Assembly (NCBI RefSeq): GCF_040546025.1
Contig: NZ_JBEPNA010000013.1
Location: forward strand, 36,867-100,866
Direction of reading: 5' to 3'
DNA: 64,000 nucleotides
DNA from: Marisediminicola sp040546025
Lineage (GTDB): Bacteria > Actinomycetota > Actinomycetes > Actinomycetales > Microbacteriaceae
In this document: piece by piece, positions 38,703 through 47,049 of the stretch
Layout: each line of letters begins with the position of its first letter
How positions within the stretch are numbered: position 1 is the first letter of the stretch
The notes under the pieces: generated by a model
The model's input: only the letters and a program-made list of their open reading frames with translations
Databases searched by the model: none
What the model was told of the DNA's origin: nothing
Program-made: the position numbers and the translations under genes

Positions 38703-41024
38703 ATGACGATGACGACCAAGCTGGGCCGTGCAACGAGACGGATCGGTGCCGTCGCACTGGTCGCCGTTCTGGTCGGAACTCTGCTCGGACTCACGGAGCG
38801 CCCGGCGCCCGTATCGGCAGCCGTCGGGGGCGATTTCAACGCGGGCAACATCATCAGCGACGCCACGTTCTACGACTCGAACACCATGTCGGTCGCGGAG
38901 ATCCAGTCGTTCCTGACTGCGAAACGCCCCTCCTGCGCCTCCGGGTTCACCTGTCTGAAGGACTACAAGGATTCGTTCTCGTCCCGCGCTGCAGATTCCC
39001 GCTGCGGCGCCCTGCAGGGGCAGAATCTCATGTCGGCGGCCGCGATTATCTACTGGGTCGGCAAGGCATGTGGCATCAACCCGCAGGTGATGATCGTGCT
39101 GCTCGAGAAGGAACAGGGGCTCGTGACCGCGTCGAGCCCGACTTCGACCCGCTACAAGATCGCGACCGGCTATGGCTGCCCCGACACCGCGCCGTGCGAC
39201 TCGCTCTACTATGGGTTCTTCAACCAGGTGTATAACGCGGCGCGGCAGTTCAAGTCCTACCAGTCGTACGCGACGAGCTTCCGCTACCGCGCCGGGCAAT
39301 GGAACACGATCCAATGGCACCCGAACGCCGGATGTGGGTCGTCCTCGGTCTACCTCGAGAACCAGGCCACCGCCGGGCTCTACAACTACACCCCGTACCG
39401 CCCGAACGGTGCAGCGCTCGCGAACATGTACGGCACGGGTGACTCGTGCTCGTCGTATGGCAACCGCAACTTCTGGCGGATCTTCTCCGACTGGTTCGGC
39501 AGCACGCAGGGAGGCAGCGACTTCGTCCGCACGACCGCAGATCCGCGCCTCTTCCTCCTGACGGGGGCGACGAAGCACCACGTGCCGACGGCGCTCGTGC
39601 ACACCGCCCTCGCGCCGCTCGGCGGCTACCGCATCGTGAGCCCGGAGTACCTCAAAGGCTTCGCCGAGGGCAAGCCGGCGAGCGAGGTCGTGCGTGACCC
39701 GGCGACCGGAACCGTCTCGCTCGCGCAGGGCGGCGCGCTGCACCGGTTCCCCAGCTGCGAGCTCGTCGCGCTGTACGGCTACGCCTGCACTGACGCCATC
39801 AATCTTGCGCCGACCCAATTCGCAAAGTTCCCCGAGGGGGCCGAGACGACGAAGTATTTCCAGGTCGTGCCCGCCGCCACCGTCTTTTCGGCGGAGGCCG
39901 GCGAGAAGGTCTCGTTCCGCACGATCGAGGCGCTCGACGCCTTCGCGGGGGGGCGTCCGGCATATATCGCTTCCATGCGGGCAGAGGTCGCCGCGCTCTA
40001 CCCCGATGGGCGCTCGTACGCGGCACCGATGTCGCTTCTCAAGTCTCCAGACCGCCCCGAGGTCTACCTCGTCGATGGGTGGGACCGCAAGATCCCGATC
40101 GCGTCATTCGCCTCGGCGAGCGACGTGGGCTCGAACGGGTACCGGGTGGAGCCCAGCGCGGTGGTTGACGCGTACCCGACCGCGCCTACTGGCCTCGCCT
40201 CGGTCGTGCGCTGCGATGGCCAGTTGTTCATGGCCGGATCGGGTCGCCTGAGCCAGGTGACGAGCGGAGACGCCGCCGGGCTCCCCGTGACAGACCTGTC
40301 GAGCATTAGCTGCGCCAGCGCGGCGAAGAGCGCGACCACGATCGACGGCGCAATCTTCGTCAAGGCGACCAATAACGCCGTGGTCCACATTGCGAAGGCG
40401 GGCAAGCTCCACCCGGTCGGCAACTTCGCCTCTCTTGTCGCACTCAACGGCGGCAAGGTGCCCGCGATCGCGGCCGTCTCCCCCGAACCCCTTGCGATGC
40501 TGCCGAAGGGCGAGACCGTCCTCAATCCAGGCACCCTGGTCCGCACCCAGACGAACGGGTCGATCTTCCTGATCGACGGACTCGACCGCAAGATCCCGAT
40601 CGCGGCGTTTGCGACCCCCGCAGAATTCGGGGTGACCGGCTGGGGTTACGCGAGCGAGACGATGCTCGCGCAGTACGCGACCGCGCCCGCCCCGCTCGGC
40701 ATGATGGTGAATTGTGGGGGTGTCGCCTACTTCGGGGCATCCGGTGCACTTCACCCCGTGGCCCCGACCGCCGGAACCGGACTCACCGGGACTGAGCTGA
40801 AGCCCGGCACCTGCGGGCTCCTCAGACGGTCGACAGCGGCTCCGCTCGAGCAACTGCTCGTGAAGACGGCGACCTCCCCGACCGTGCACTACATCCAGAA
40901 CGGACAGCGGCGGTTGGTCTCTAGCTGGGACTCGCTCCTCGCGATCACGGGGGGAGTGTCCCCCCGGATCCTTCAGGTCAGCGGCGCCACGATCGCTGCA
41001 CTTCCGGAGGGGCCGCGCAGCTGA
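38703..41024 (+). CDS. Secreted protein with lysozyme-like domain and duplicated C-terminal units
   Basis: I do not know a named family. The 773-residue product has a signal peptide (hydrophobic VALVAVLVGTLLGL, then PVSAAV as likely cleavage site). A cysteine-rich domain to about residue 275 includes MSAAAIIYWVGKACGINPQV, VLLEKEQGLVTAS and YYGFFNQVYNAARQFKSY, which resembles a lysozyme/transglycosylase fold with Glu in LLEKEQG. The C-terminal 480 residues hold repeats, most clearly VYLVDGWDRKIPIASFA and IFLIDGLDRKIPIAAFA about 175 residues apart. GGGAGGGG sits just before ATG 38703; ATG 38658 lacks a site. A wall-remodelling role is inferred, not shown. Confidence 0.8.
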   Translation: MTMTTKLGRATRRIGAVALVAVLVGTLLGLTERPAPVSAAVGGDFNAGNIISDATFYDSNTMSVAEIQSFLTAKRPSCASGFTCLKDYKDSFSSRAADSRCGALQGQNLMSAAAIIYWVGKACGINPQVMIVLLEKEQGLVTASSPTSTRYKIATGYGCPDTAPCDSLYYGFFNQVYNAARQFKSYQSYATSFRYRAGQWNTIQWHPNAGCGSSSVYLENQATAGLYNYTPYRPNGAALANMYGTGDSCSSYGNRNFWRIFSDWFGSTQGGSDFVRTTADPRLFLLTGATKHHVPTALVHTALAPLGGYRIVSPEYLKGFAEGKPASEVVRDPATGTVSLAQGGALHRFPSCELVALYGYACTDAINLAPTQFAKFPEGAETTKYFQVVPAATVFSAEAGEKVSFRTIEALDAFAGGRPAYIASMRAEVAALYPDGRSYAAPMSLLKSPDRPEVYLVDGWDRKIPIASFASASDVGSNGYRVEPSAVVDAYPTAPTGLASVVRCDGQLFMAGSGRLSQVTSGDAAGLPVTDLSSISCASAAKSATTIDGAIFVKATNNAVVHIAKAGKLHPVGNFASLVALNGGKVPAIAAVSPEPLAMLPKGETVLNPGTLVRTQTNGSIFLIDGLDRKIPIAAFATPAEFGVTGWGYASETMLAQYATAPAPLGMMVNCGGVAYFGASGALHPVAPTAGTGLTGTELKPGTCGLLRRSTAAPLEQLLVKTATSPTVHYIQNGQRRLVSSWDSLLAITGGVSPRILQVSGATIAALPEGPRS

Positions 41025-41044
41025 GGCGTCAGGCACGCAGCCGA

Positions 41045-41050
41045 TAGTCT
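41045..41050 (+). promoter_or_regulatory. -10 box upstream of the flippase gene
   Basis: TAGTCT lies 42 nt before TTG 41093. Transcription would begin close to 41057, just beyond the GTG at 41054, which argues for the downstream start. Confidence 0.4.
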
Positions 41051-41092
41051 GGGGTGGCGTCGCCGTCTCGGCGCGCGTTGAGGGAGCGTCAA

Positions 41093-42319
41093 TTGAGGCA
41101 ACCGTCGGGGCTGTCCCTGATCGTCGCGGCAACGGGTGTCGCAGCGGCGGCTGGCTACCTCGTGATCTGGCTCGTCCCCCGCCAGATCGGACTCGACGCC
41201 TACTACTCCTTCGGCCTGTTCTGGGCCGCCATGTACTTCGTGGTCGGAACCCTGTCCGGGCTCCAGCAGGAGGTCGCGCGGGCCACGGCGCCGGTCAGCG
41301 CCGATCGGCCTCGGCGGGGATCGACCCGCAACTTCGCCTTCGTGTTCTCGGCGGCCGTGTTCGCCACCGTGATGGTGACGGCGCCGCTCTGGGTCGGCAC
41401 CGTCTTCCCCACGGGCGGCTGGGCGCTCGTGCTGCCACTCGCGGTCGCCACCTCGTCGTACGCCCTCGTGGCGGTACTCGCCGGGACCCTCTACGGGCTC
41501 AGTGGATGGCGGGAGCTCGCGGCGATGGTCGTCATCGACGCGCTACTCCGGCTCGTTGCGGTGGTCGCGGTGGCGAGCGTGACGTCGGATGCCGCGGCGC
41601 TGGCCTGGGCGGCCGCACTGCCGTTCCTGCTTGCCATTGCCGTGCTCTGGCCCGGCATCCGGCGCAAAGTCGTCGGCGCCGCGGCGCTCGATGTCGAACT
41701 GCGGGCCCTGACCTGGAACGTGGCCAGGACGGTTCTCGCCGCGGCGTCGACCGGTGTGCTCGTCAGCGGACTCCCCGTCGTCATCGGCATCGCCGCGGGG
41801 GACACCCCGCGCGCTCTGACGGCGGCGCTGTTCCTCGCCGTCATGATCACGCGCGCGCCGGTCATCGTCGTCGTGATGTCGCTGCAGAGCTACCTGCTGG
41901 TGAAGTTCCGTGACCAGCGAGCGCCGCTGGGACCGACGCTCTGGCGGATGGAGACACTCGTTCTCGGCGGCGGGGCCCTCCTCGCCCTCGTCGCCGCCGT
42001 GATCGGCCCGGGGGTGTTCGAGCTGCTCTATCCCGGCCAGGTCGAGCTTCCCGGATGGTTCTACGCGGTGCTCGTGCTGTCGTCGGCCCTGATCGGCGGA
42101 CTCATCGTGACCGGGTCTGCGGTGCTGGCGGTGGGGATGCACCGGGCGTACACGCTCGGCTGGGTGGTCGCAGCCCTCGTCACGATCGGGAGCTTCGCCC
42201 TGAACGGCGACCTTCTCACGCGGGTCGCCATCGCCGTCGTCGCGGGGCCGGTGGCGGGGTCAGCTGTGCAGTTCGGGTTCCTTCTGGCGCGGCATCGGCG
42301 CGGTCTCCGGCTCGGCTGA
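41093..42319 (+). CDS. Polysaccharide flippase-like membrane protein (Wzx/MATE-type)
   Basis: A 408-residue protein with about 12 hydrophobic helices and short charged loops, in the style of lipid-linked-oligosaccharide flippases. Near the N-terminus, LGLDAYYSFGLFWAAMYFV-like spacing (written here approximately) and LSGLQQEVARATA match the MOP superfamily's first helices. I prefer TTG 41093 because GAGGGAG lies 6 nt upstream; GTG 41054 would add 13 residues. The last 104 nt overlap the convergent DUF2142 gene. Its likely job is moving repeat units to the Wzy-like proteins at 48050-50719, inferred from context only. Confidence 0.78.
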   Translation: MRQPSGLSLIVAATGVAAAAGYLVIWLVPRQIGLDAYYSFGLFWAAMYFVVGTLSGLQQEVARATAPVSADRPRRGSTRNFAFVFSAAVFATVMVTAPLWVGTVFPTGGWALVLPLAVATSSYALVAVLAGTLYGLSGWRELAAMVVIDALLRLVAVVAVASVTSDAAALAWAAALPFLLAIAVLWPGIRRKVVGAAALDVELRALTWNVARTVLAAASTGVLVSGLPVVIGIAAGDTPRALTAALFLAVMITRAPVIVVVMSLQSYLLVKFRDQRAPLGPTLWRMETLVLGGGALLALVAAVIGPGVFELLYPGQVELPGWFYAVLVLSSALIGGLIVTGSAVLAVGMHRAYTLGWVVAALVTIGSFALNGDLLTRVAIAVVAGPVAGSAVQFGFLLARHRRGLRLG

Positions 42320-43781
42320 CCAGCCACACCATCAGGCCGGCCGTCACCGTCACTGTCGCAACGAACACAGATGGCCAGAGGAGGACGCCGCCGGGCGGAA
42401 CCCACTCCGGGCGGAGCACGAGGTCACCCCAGGTTCGGTCCGTCCCGACACCGAACCGTTTGAGCGCGAATAGGAACGAATAGGAATGGCCGACAGCCCA
42501 CACAGCGAGGGCGACCAGGGCGAGCCGACGTATCGACGGGCCGCCGAACTGCGGAATCCGGTCGGCGAGCGCGGCGCCGATCGCGATGACGAGGCAGACA
42601 AAGGCGGGAAGGGTGTACCGGCCCTGCCAGATGAATCCGCCACCGGTGATGTAGGCGGCCTGGATGAGGGCTGGCACGACGATCACACAGGCCAGCAGTA
42701 GGAGGACAATCGCGAGATGTCGTCCGCGCAGTAGCACGAGCGCGGCGAGAACTGCGCCGCCAACGGCGACCGACCAGGCGAAGTAGACGATGTCAGGTGC
42801 GGGGGTGTCCAGCCAGCCGAAGACACCGATCATGCCTTGGCCGAGGCTGAGTGTCTGTTCCAGCGTCGTCAGAAAGCCGCTGAAAGGGGATTCCCCGACC
42901 CGCTCGAAGACGATGTTCTCGCTCGGGCTGTCGATGCCGGCAGCGAGCGAGCCCGATCCGCGAATCCAGATGAGCGCGAGTGCGGTCGATACCGCGACGC
43001 CGGCGATCGCGACGCGGATCGATGTGCGACGCAGCAGCGAGGCGAGCTGCCCCGATGTGGCCAGCACGAGGGGGCTGAGGAGAGCGACCGCGACCCACAG
43101 TGGTGAGAGCCCTCTCGTGTTGACCGCCACTGCCGCCGAGACCAGCACGATGGCCGCGCGGGAGCCGAGACGGTTCGAGTTCGGGTGCAACACGATATCG
43201 AGCATCGCGACAAACGCCGCGAACACGCCCGCGATCTCGAGCGAGTTCGGGTTTACGGTGCCGCCGAGGAACAGGATCATTGGCGTGATCACAATGGCCA
43301 CGCCGAGCAGGGGGATCCCGGGGCGACGCCATCCGCACACGAGGGCAAATCCGACGGCAAGAAATGCCGTGCTGGCCGCTGCGCTGACAAGGCGCATGGC
43401 GTAGATGCCGCTCTCGTCCTGAGCGAGCAGGGACGGCCAGCCGACGATCGCGTAGTACAGCGGATTGTAGAGTCCGGCGGTCGTCGCACCGTCGATGATG
43501 GCGGAGGGATCCCCCTTCGGCGGGTCGGTGCACGCGGCGCTCACCTCGGGATCATGGGCGAAGCAGGGCTTTCCCTCGGTCGCCGCAATCCAGCGAGGTA
43601 CCTGTACGACGTGGCCGAGGTCCGATGGCTCACCGACGAGCTGCCCGCGAACCACTGATGCCGCCTTGATCAGGTGGGATGGCTCATCCGGTGCGCCGCT
43701 GACGGGTGTCGCCATCGCCCACGCCCCACACAGGAGGAACAGGAGGAGCCAGGCAGCCCCGAAGGCACGCCGGAAGCTCAC
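42216..43781 (-). CDS. DUF2142-family membrane protein
   Basis: A 521-residue protein with about 12 helices. It starts with a helix, then SGAPDEPSHLIKAASVVRG, the DUF2142 hallmark with acidic residues placed like a GT-C active site, and later GGTVNPNSLEIAG and GGGFIWQGRYTLPAFV. The family is uncharacterised, and a glycosyltransferase role is inferred. ATG 43781 overlaps the DUF2304 stop by 4 nt, so it closes an operon of GT2, DUF2304 and DUF2142. The hydrophilic C-terminal tail (about 35 residues, basic at the end) lies antisense to the flippase gene. Confidence 0.85.
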   Translation of the reverse strand: MSFRRAFGAAWLLLFLLCGAWAMATPVSGAPDEPSHLIKAASVVRGQLVGEPSDLGHVVQVPRWIAATEGKPCFAHDPEVSAACTDPPKGDPSAIIDGATTAGLYNPLYYAIVGWPSLLAQDESGIYAMRLVSAAASTAFLAVGFALVCGWRRPGIPLLGVAIVITPMILFLGGTVNPNSLEIAGVFAAFVAMLDIVLHPNSNRLGSRAAIVLVSAAVAVNTRGLSPLWVAVALLSPLVLATSGQLASLLRRTSIRVAIAGVAVSTALALIWIRGSGSLAAGIDSPSENIVFERVGESPFSGFLTTLEQTLSLGQGMIGVFGWLDTPAPDIVYFAWSVAVGGAVLAALVLLRGRHLAIVLLLLACVIVVPALIQAAYITGGGFIWQGRYTLPAFVCLVIAIGAALADRIPQFGGPSIRRLALVALAVWAVGHSYSFLFALKRFGVGTDRTWGDLVLRPEWVPPGGVLLWPSVFVATVTVTAGLMVWLVSRAGDRADAAPEGTRTAQLTPPPAPRRRRWRPA

Positions 43782-44161
43782 GAGTCACGCTGTTTCGCTG
43801 CCTCGATGGCCAGCTGCTCCTCGAGAATTCGCAGTCGCAAATCGTTGAGCGCAACACGTTCGGCGAGAGTGCGGGTCTTCGCCTCAAGCCGGGTCAGCTC
43901 GGCGCTGTGCTGAAGACAGACAAGAAAAAGCGTGCCGATGCTGACGAAAAAGGTCAGGTTGATGGGCACTTCGATCCCGGCGAGTGACGCGGCCCACACG
44001 AGGGTGTTGGGGAACACCCCGATGACGAGTGCGAGGGTACCGGCGACGATCCACCACACCGCGTGCCGCTCGCGCAACTGGTGGCGGCGGAGCAGCGTGA
44101 TCACGACCACCAGCACGAGGGTGGCGGATGCGATACCGAAGATGTAGCTTGTGGGATTCAT
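43778..44161 (-). CDS. DUF2304-family small membrane protein
   Basis: A 127-residue protein with three hydrophobic helices (about residues 5-22, 34-52 and 64-84) followed by a coiled-coil-like charged tail (RLEAKTRTLAERVALNDLRL). DUF2304 proteins are usually encoded beside a GT2 polyprenyl-phosphate sugar transferase, as here, and are thought to resemble GtrA in role. ATG 44161 overlaps the GT2 stop by 4 nt and its own stop overlaps the DUF2142 start by 4 nt, so all three are made together. The longer frame upstream is the shadow of the GT2 gene. Confidence 0.85.
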   Translation of the reverse strand: MNPTSYIFGIASATLVLVVVITLLRRHQLRERHAVWWIVAGTLALVIGVFPNTLVWAASLAGIEVPINLTFFVSIGTLFLVCLQHSAELTRLEAKTRTLAERVALNDLRLRILEEQLAIEAAKQRDS

Positions 44162-44895
44162 TCGGGCGCTGTTTCCAGGCGGAGGGATGACGTGGAGCGC
44201 ACGAGCGGGAATGCGAGAGCCATACAGGCGCGCAGCAGATATACCGTGGCACGGATCGGGTGGTGCGAGGGCACGCCCGCGCTGCGGACCCGCATCGACA
44301 CCGGTACCTGCGCAATCACACAGTCGGCGCGGGCGGCGATCGCGAGCGCCTCTATGGTGTCGCCGAGGTACTCCGCCGGATAGTGCCGTGCGAACAGGGT
44401 CACCGCCCTGGGGCCGGCAGCTCGGAAGCCCGATGTGGTGTCGGTGAGCGGGGTTCCCGCGGTCCGGCTGAGCGAGACGGCGAGCACCTTCATCGCCCAC
44501 TGTCGGGGGCCGCGCACACGGTACTCGCCTTCACCTGCGAACCGCGCGCCGAGAACGAGATCGGCGTCGGCGAGCCCGTCCAGCAGTCGCGGGATGCTGG
44601 CCGGATCGTGCTGTCCGTCCGAGTCCAACTGCACGACGTTGGTGTAGCCCTGATCGAGAGCGAACCGAAATCCGGTTCGCATGGCACCGCCGACACCAAG
44701 GTTGAACGGAAGTGTTGCAACAAGGGCGCCGGCATCTCGAGCCACCCTTGTTGTCGCATCGGACGAACCGTCGTCGACCACGAGAACATTGGCGCCCGGG
44801 AGCTTGGCGAAGACCTCGCGAACGACGTCGCCCACCGACGCCTCCTCGTTGAAGGCCGGCATCACGATCAGCGTGCGTTGGAGCACCGATTGCAT
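44158..44895 (-). CDS. GT2 polyprenyl-phosphate sugar transferase (DPM1/GtrB-like, no membrane tail)
   Basis: The 245-residue enzyme has TLIVMPAFNEEASVGDVV, VLVVDDGSSDATTRVA, LPFNLGVGGAMRTGFRFAL and VQLDSDGQHDPASIPRLL (DxD site), then GARFAGEGEYRVRG and TDTTSGFRAAGPRAV, all hallmarks of dolichyl/polyprenyl-phosphate sugar synthases. It lacks C-terminal helices, and the DUF2304 partner may provide them. It leads the operon and has a leaderless-type -10 box. It would produce a lipid-phosphate sugar for the DUF2142 membrane protein; mannose and glucose are both possible donors. Confidence 0.9.
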   Translation of the reverse strand: MQSVLQRTLIVMPAFNEEASVGDVVREVFAKLPGANVLVVDDGSSDATTRVARDAGALVATLPFNLGVGGAMRTGFRFALDQGYTNVVQLDSDGQHDPASIPRLLDGLADADLVLGARFAGEGEYRVRGPRQWAMKVLAVSLSRTAGTPLTDTTSGFRAAGPRAVTLFARHYPAEYLGDTIEALAIAARADCVIAQVPVSMRVRSAGVPSHHPIRATVYLLRACMALAFPLVRSTSSLRLETAPE

Positions 44896-44901
44896 AGGGC
44901 G

Positions 44902-44907
44902 ATCCTA
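44902..44907 (-). promoter_or_regulatory. -10 box for the leaderless GT2-DUF2304-DUF2142 operon
   Basis: TAGGAT on the minus strand ends 6 nt before the ATG at 44895. Confidence 0.55.
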
Positions 44908-45086
44908 CCAATGCCTCAACCCGGCAAATGCTCGCGCCGGGCGCGGCAGGAGGGGCTCGGTCGAGTGTGCCGCATCGGATTGCGTACGCTCACTCGGCTT
45001 TATCGTCAAGGTAAAGTCAAGCGACAAGACACTGTTCCAACCGCGCCGGGGGAACATCCGGAGACAACATCGCGAAAGGGTGAACC

Positions 45087-45878
45087 GTGCCCACCTCAGA
45101 CGTGCTCGTCGTTCTTCCCACTTTGGGGGACCGTCTCGAATACCTGCGGCTTACCCTCGAGTCGATTGCCGGTCAACGCGAGGACATCGATCTCACCGTT
45201 GTGGTCGTCGCGCCCGAGGATGCCCACGAGGCGCGGGAGCTTGCCGTCGAATTCGGCGCGATCGTCGCAGATGATCCCCGCGAGGGTATCTCGGCGGCGA
45301 CCAACAGGGGACTCGCCGCGCGAACCACCGAGCGATACTACGCCTGGGTCGGCGACGACGACCTGCTCCTCCCCGGCGGCCTCGCCCTGCTGCGGGACAG
45401 CCTTGAGCGGGACCCGGAGGCCGTCCTCGCATTCGGTGGCTGCGACTACATCGATCCGGCCGGCCGCACGATCGGCACGAGCAACGCCGGTGCACTCGCC
45501 ACACTTCTGTTGCCGTGGGGGCCAGACCTCATCCCGCACCCTGCAACCATGATCCGGCTCGATGCGCTCGAAACTATTGGCGGCTTCGACCCCACCCTGC
45601 GGTACGCGATGGATCTCGACGCGTTCCTCTCGCTACGCGCCCAGGGCCGGTTCGTCTGGACCCGGCGTGCAGTGTCGGCGTTCCGCTGGCACCCGGATTC
45701 GCTCACGGTGGCCAACCGCCTCTCCTCGAGCATCGAGGCCGAGGGAGTGAAACGACGACACCTCCCGCCGCGGCTGCGCAGGATCAGCGGACTTTGGCAT
45801 CGACCGGTCCGCTGGGCATCCGCTTTCGCCGCCGGGAGGGTCAGCGCCCGAGCGCGCAAAATAGGACGACAGCTATGA
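45087..45878 (+). CDS. Glycosyltransferase family 2
   Basis: The 263-residue enzyme begins MPTSDVLVVLPTLGDRLEYL from GTG 45087, with AAAGGGTG upstream. The GT-A blocks are VVVVAPEDAHEARELA, SAATNRGLAARTTERYYAWV and GDDDLLLPGGLALL (the GDDD metal site), then PHPATMIRLDALETIGGFD and YAMDLDAFLSLRAQG. There is no membrane helix, and the tail is basic. It is divergent from the GtrB-like operon and followed after 15 nt by a GT4 gene. Donor and acceptor unknown. Confidence 0.87.
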   Translation: MPTSDVLVVLPTLGDRLEYLRLTLESIAGQREDIDLTVVVVAPEDAHEARELAVEFGAIVADDPREGISAATNRGLAARTTERYYAWVGDDDLLLPGGLALLRDSLERDPEAVLAFGGCDYIDPAGRTIGTSNAGALATLLLPWGPDLIPHPATMIRLDALETIGGFDPTLRYAMDLDAFLSLRAQGRFVWTRRAVSAFRWHPDSLTVANRLSSSIEAEGVKRRHLPPRLRRISGLWHRPVRWASAFAAGRVSARARKIGRQL

Positions 45879-45893
45879 CCCGGGGGAACTGAG

Positions 45894-46994
45894 GTGACGC
45901 GTCCGGCTGACCCCCTGCGTGTCGCCCTCTCGATGCTTACTCTGGTGCCCGGCGGCATGGGCGGCAGCGAGACCTACGCGAGGGCGCTCACTGAGCAGCT
46001 CCACACCACGGACAAGGTGAGAACCACCGCGTTCGTCCCGTCGACGGCCGCCGGATTCAGCCGCGGCATCCCCGAAGTGGTCGTCTCCTCGGTTCGCGTC
46101 GGCCCGTCGACGAGGGGGCGCCTTGCCGGTGTCGCCTCGGCGACGCTCAACGGCCGGTCGATTCGCGCGGCCATGGCGAACGCCGACGCCGTGCACTACC
46201 CGTTCACCGTCATGGTGCCACGCCCGGCGAAGTGGCAGGCCGTCGTGCAGTCGCTGCTCGACGTGCAGCATCTCGAACTGCCCCACATGTTCGGCCGGGC
46301 TGAGCTCCTCTACCGCCGCCACTTCTACGAGGGGGCTGCGAAAACGGCCGACATCGTCGTCACGATCAGCGAGTTCGCGAAGCGCCGCATGGTCGAGCTG
46401 CTCGGCATCGCCCCCGACCGCATCCACGTCGCCCACCTCGGCGTCGACATGGATCGCTACACCCCGAACCTCGGCCCGCGCGAGAACTTCGTCCTCTACC
46501 CGGCGCGCGGCTGGGCGCACAAGAACCACGCCCGGCTCATCCAGGCGATGGCGATCCTCCGGCGGGACCGGCCGGAACTCCGGCTGGTGCTCACCGGCGG
46601 CGCGCTCGATGCCCTCGGCGACCTGCCCGACTGGGTCGACCGGCGTGGTCTCGTCAGCTCTGATGAGCTGCTCAGCCTCTACCGGTCCGCGGCGGCGCTG
46701 GCATTCCCGAGCCTGTACGAGGGATTTGGCCTCCCCCCGCTCGAGGCCATGGCGTCCGGATGCCCCGCCGCCGTGTCGAACGCGGGCTCGATCCCCGAGG
46801 TGTGCGGCGACGCCGCCGTCCTCTTCGACCCGATGCATCCCGAGGACATCGCGGCCGGCATCGCGCGCGCGATCGACGACGGCGAACGGCTGTCGGCGGG
46901 CGGGATGGCGCAGGCGGCCCGATTCACGTGGGAGAGCTGCGGCGACGCGCACGTGACGGCGTACGGCAGCGCGATTGAGCGGCACGGAGGCTAG
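45894..46994 (+). CDS. Glycosyltransferase family 4
   Basis: The 366-residue GT-B enzyme has the acceptor-side glycine loop LTLVPGGMGGSETYARALTE, FTVMVPRPAKWQAVVQSL, VVTISEFAKRRMVELLG, the donor-side VLYPARGWAHKNHARLIQAM and the EX7E-type signature PSLYEGFGLPPLEAMASGCP. GTG 45894 follows GGGGAA. These are the blocks of mannosyl/glucosyl GT4 enzymes. Because gmd follows, GDP-mannose or a derived sugar is a plausible donor; this is inferred only from context. Confidence 0.9.
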   Translation: MTRPADPLRVALSMLTLVPGGMGGSETYARALTEQLHTTDKVRTTAFVPSTAAGFSRGIPEVVVSSVRVGPSTRGRLAGVASATLNGRSIRAAMANADAVHYPFTVMVPRPAKWQAVVQSLLDVQHLELPHMFGRAELLYRRHFYEGAAKTADIVVTISEFAKRRMVELLGIAPDRIHVAHLGVDMDRYTPNLGPRENFVLYPARGWAHKNHARLIQAMAILRRDRPELRLVLTGGALDALGDLPDWVDRRGLVSSDELLSLYRSAAALAFPSLYEGFGLPPLEAMASGCPAAVSNAGSIPEVCGDAAVLFDPMHPEDIAAGIARAIDDGERLSAGGMAQAARFTWESCGDAHVTAYGSAIERHGG

Positions 46995-47037
46995 ACGGGG
47001 GGCGGCCCGCCCGACTGAGCCGCTCCGCCGTGCCCCC

Positions 47038-47043
47038 TAAACT
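47038..47043 (+). promoter_or_regulatory. -10 box for leaderless gmd
   Basis: TAAACT ends 6 nt before the ATG at 47050. Confidence 0.55.
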
Positions 47044-47049
47044 GAACCC

